The notes beneath the pieces are model-generated. The model had not been told where the DNA came from, did no database searches, and saw only the letters and a list, made by a program, of their open reading frames with translations. 6,341 nt of DNA. It comes from Thermodesulfobacteriaceae bacterium (GTDB lineage: Bacteria; Desulfobacterota; Dissulfuribacteria; Dissulfuribacterales; UBA3076). The stretch covers positions 1-6,341 of the forward strand of contig DTYO01000055.1 of NCBI GenBank assembly GCA_012961845.1. Reading direction: 5' to 3'. Of the stretch, positions 6,201-6,341 are shown in pieces (positions within the stretch are counted from its first letter, which is position 1; the number at the start of each line of letters is the position of its first letter). The translations under genes and the position numbers were made by a program.

Positions 6201-6341
6201 CAGCAACGCCCTGATTCCCACATCGTTTTCTCCGGCAGGACCTGTAAATATCGGAAGATGGGCGTCGAAGTCCCCGTAATTCTCGTGCATGTGGATATGG
6301 ATGACAGGCACATCCGGAGCCAGCCTGTCCAGGAAACCCAC
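2355..6341 (-). CDS. Fusion of TIM barrel, PWD-type glucan water dikinase and TIM barrel; 5' end cut by window edge
   Basis: This is a multidomain cytoplasmic-looking protein with no membrane segments visible. The frame is open to the right edge (first codon GTG), and the first visible residues are already the end of a barrel, so the true start lies outside. Residues 1-82 are the last strands of a sugar isomerase/AP-endonuclease-2-like TIM barrel (HIHMHENYGDFDAHLP, Glu62 in IILEQW). Residues 131-510 match, from memory, the helical region of plant phosphoglucan, water dikinase: EVPCSEDG, PLTRIRDIAHRNDIP, NKLHRCAGPEDL, FVEQFRIFHEELKEFFNA. Residues 511-620 are the phosphohistidine domain (GDEEV; LPHLSHLAIRARQ with His570 as predicted phosphocarrier). 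Residues 645-960 are the ATP-binding domain (GGKA 657-660, VRSSTNCEDLEEMAGAGLYD, LWTRRA, GLGEVLASG, PQDIEG, LQARPQQ). A Pro/Asn/Glu-rich linker (961-990) leads to a second barrel, about 1015-1300, with likely metal ligands Glu1114, Asp1142, His1145, a His cluster at 1207-1214 and Glu1276. The core reaction in the family is ATP + glucan + water giving phosphoglucan + AMP + phosphate. No starch-binding CBM20 is visible. Substrate and barrel reactions are unknown. Confidence 0.92.
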   Translation of the reverse strand: MGFLDRLAPDVPVIHIHMHENYGDFDAHLPIFTGPAGENDVGIRALLEKIMKRGFSGAIILEQWPEPRELLIRSRNRLLSMMGQHSTESSVPDGITDRDGDGFAEDLLGMDRCCRSWREKLGGVLELLERRGSSVTEDELAYLAIYLRMLGTGEVPCSEDGRHFRPNHISKISHKIHRRLAGLETPGNELVLRKIFPWLPSFESSFTRSEPLTRIRDIAHRNDIPRELKTKIKTTLQNKLHRCAGPEDLVTSQAILNRISAPGADYSPPFVEQFRIFHEELKEFFNASPLEKRLGSVAEKENSLVKDLAERFLAEKEAEKDDPESLASRLETLTELRSVLVSRSRGDFGPLGQELRLAEIGLEDYAFVILGRMASGLEGHEWGMEWGPVFRCLGLIVRNLELTGIDPKECRAVNRELGLASDEFDPADRERLLRMKAAVSRSLRLAEYYSKIVIDLFSGRVQHLGRALNVPAHAVRMYVEGDIRGSLVFQLSRLISIVMREIRALAGLPPWDVLVSGTARGRLVVLEHLADQADPDEDRLVILEKVCGDEEVPLGVTGIILGASLPHLSHLAIRARQAGVVMAAAEDRHVLELLRQRAGEVLGLDVTVAGVRILDCENKPAGEKEAENTVQIRITPPEMKLRQYLLPLSRVTRENAGGKAFGARKLKELSHQPGAGFKTPFGMVVSFGAMERALDLEPDLREKYSRLVAGLNQKGEDEFLGAVRELRAMVESLAVHGEIIQSVGKNFAGCDRLMVRSSTNCEDLEEMAGAGLYDSFACIHPENIADGIRRVWGSLWTRRAAMSRRQVGIPHEKAAMAVLIQQMITPEYSFAVHTENPVIGRDDEVYMELAVGLGEVLASGAVTGSPYRLIWNKKTDLVTVLAFADLSLSFLPDENGEIRREKIDYTEIRLTTSRKFRNQTAGRVGAASLFIEKALGLPQDIEGCLSGADLIVLQARPQQGIRHEEPRVNPAEQPVGHNDVPENPDRNPRFSGLFQKRIEGDDALLELARIRFRESGLKPEIYAGSEDELQWILGFSPFPDAPAIIHLSRDMDIFRAESRKRILSFATSFHSEVYGMVIHDAGLNEENFSRYGAYLKETESLLHSIEHSPYLFVEYASGADPDLFCEFFAATADLNLVSVCIDTGHIGIREARRFYRERHPGDDVCRLRASDPDLPSVIRDVEESVRSALPAVLNVTRKICALGKPVHFHLHDGHPLWDRSPYGVSDHMSFLEKIRLPAGLPEIDELRPMFGPEGLEAILREALGGAAPERASFTVEIHPSGGRESLGEYARLFAHWADLTHAEHMNCWLSAILQNYGLMRKILKKRGA
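2546..2553. repeat. Run of eight C (G8 on the coding strand)
   Basis: Eight consecutive C on the plus strand give G8 in the dikinase fusion mRNA, spanning the third base of Leu1263, two Gly codons and the first base of Ala1266. It lies 10 residues before Glu1276, a predicted metal ligand of the C-terminal barrel. Such tracts can be slippage-prone, but one run of eight is only suggestive. Confidence 0.9.
4534..4572. repeat. Perfect 17-bp inverted repeat with 5-base loop inside the dikinase gene
   Basis: The left arm CCTAGAACTTCTCCGGC (4534-4550) and right arm GCCGGAGAAGTTCTAGG (4556-4572) are exact reverse complements around the spacer TCTCT. It encodes residues about 590-603 (VLELLRQRAGEVLG), 20 residues after the phosphohistidine, in the stretch leading out of that domain. 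The mRNA would form a strong 17-bp stem. There is no T-run after it on either strand, so it does not look like an intrinsic terminator. Confidence 0.95.
6096..6341 (-). other. N-terminal sugar isomerase-like TIM barrel, C-terminal end only
   Basis: Residues 1-82 of the fusion protein. They show VIHIHMHENYGDFDAHLP, the metal/substrate-binding strand typical of xylose isomerase-like and AP-endonuclease-2 family barrels. A helix follows, then GFSGAIILEQWPE, the last strand, whose Glu62 is the usual final metal ligand. The first six or so strands must be encoded beyond the right edge. Members of this superfamily are mostly sugar isomerases, epimerases or dehydratases, and a few are endonucleases; the fragment does not say which. 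Confidence 0.7.

Noticed and set aside
2355..6341. Pyruvate phosphate dikinase or PEP synthase
   Set aside because: Those enzymes run ATP domain, then His domain, then PEP-binding barrel. Here the His domain precedes the ATP domain as in GWD/PWD, the PWD-specific helical motifs are present, and the last barrel has sugar isomerase-type metal ligands.
1..6341. tRNA, rRNA, CRISPR array, insertion sequence or attachment site
   Set aside because: No cloverleaf-like segment, regularly spaced repeats, transposase motifs or terminal repeats were seen; the coding sequences fill nearly all of the window.

Overview
The window holds parts of two genes, both on the minus strand and in the same direction. 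Neither is complete: the right-hand gene starts beyond the right edge and the left-hand gene ends beyond the left edge. Nothing on the plus strand looks like a real gene. The DNA is bacterial in character: there is a good Shine-Dalgarno site, a lipoprotein signal peptide and a family-5 ABC-transporter solute-binding protein. By eye the GC content is moderate, a little above half, and AGG, AGA and ATA codons are used freely. A Gram-negative bacterium, perhaps of the old Deltaproteobacteria, is a reasonable guess, but the sequence does not settle it.

Right part (2355-6341, minus): 1,328 codons of a very large multidomain protein. Its centre (about residues 130-960) reads almost end to end like the plant starch enzyme phosphoglucan, water dikinase (PWD/GWD3). 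It has the PWD helical region, the phosphohistidine domain with the LPHLSH motif (His570), and the C-terminal ATP-binding domain ending in a QDIEG...QARPQ motif. On each side of this core is a sugar isomerase/AP-endonuclease-2-like TIM barrel: the tail of one at the N-terminus (cut by the window edge) and an apparently near-complete one at the C-terminus. A barrel-dikinase-barrel fusion is the most striking thing here. I do not recognise it as a characterised enzyme.

Middle (2148-2354): a 207-base gap with no clear terminator. It holds a TATAAT hexamer without a convincing -35 partner, a short imperfect inverted repeat, and a good ribosome binding site for the next gene.

Left part (1-2147, minus): the first 715 codons of a lipid-anchored family-5 solute-binding protein of an oligopeptide-type ABC transporter. 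It has a lipobox at the N-terminus and a membrane helix at the visible C-terminus. Permease genes would be expected just beyond the left edge.

How they may work together (inference): the shared orientation suggests co-transcription. The transporter would import a peptide- or saccharide-like solute. The fusion protein would act in the cytoplasm, phosphorylating a glucan or related carbohydrate at the expense of ATP (giving AMP and phosphate) while its barrels act on a sugar. The substrate is unknown.

A perfect 17-bp inverted repeat with a 5-base loop lies inside the dikinase coding sequence just after the phosphohistidine domain, and is a second unusual feature.
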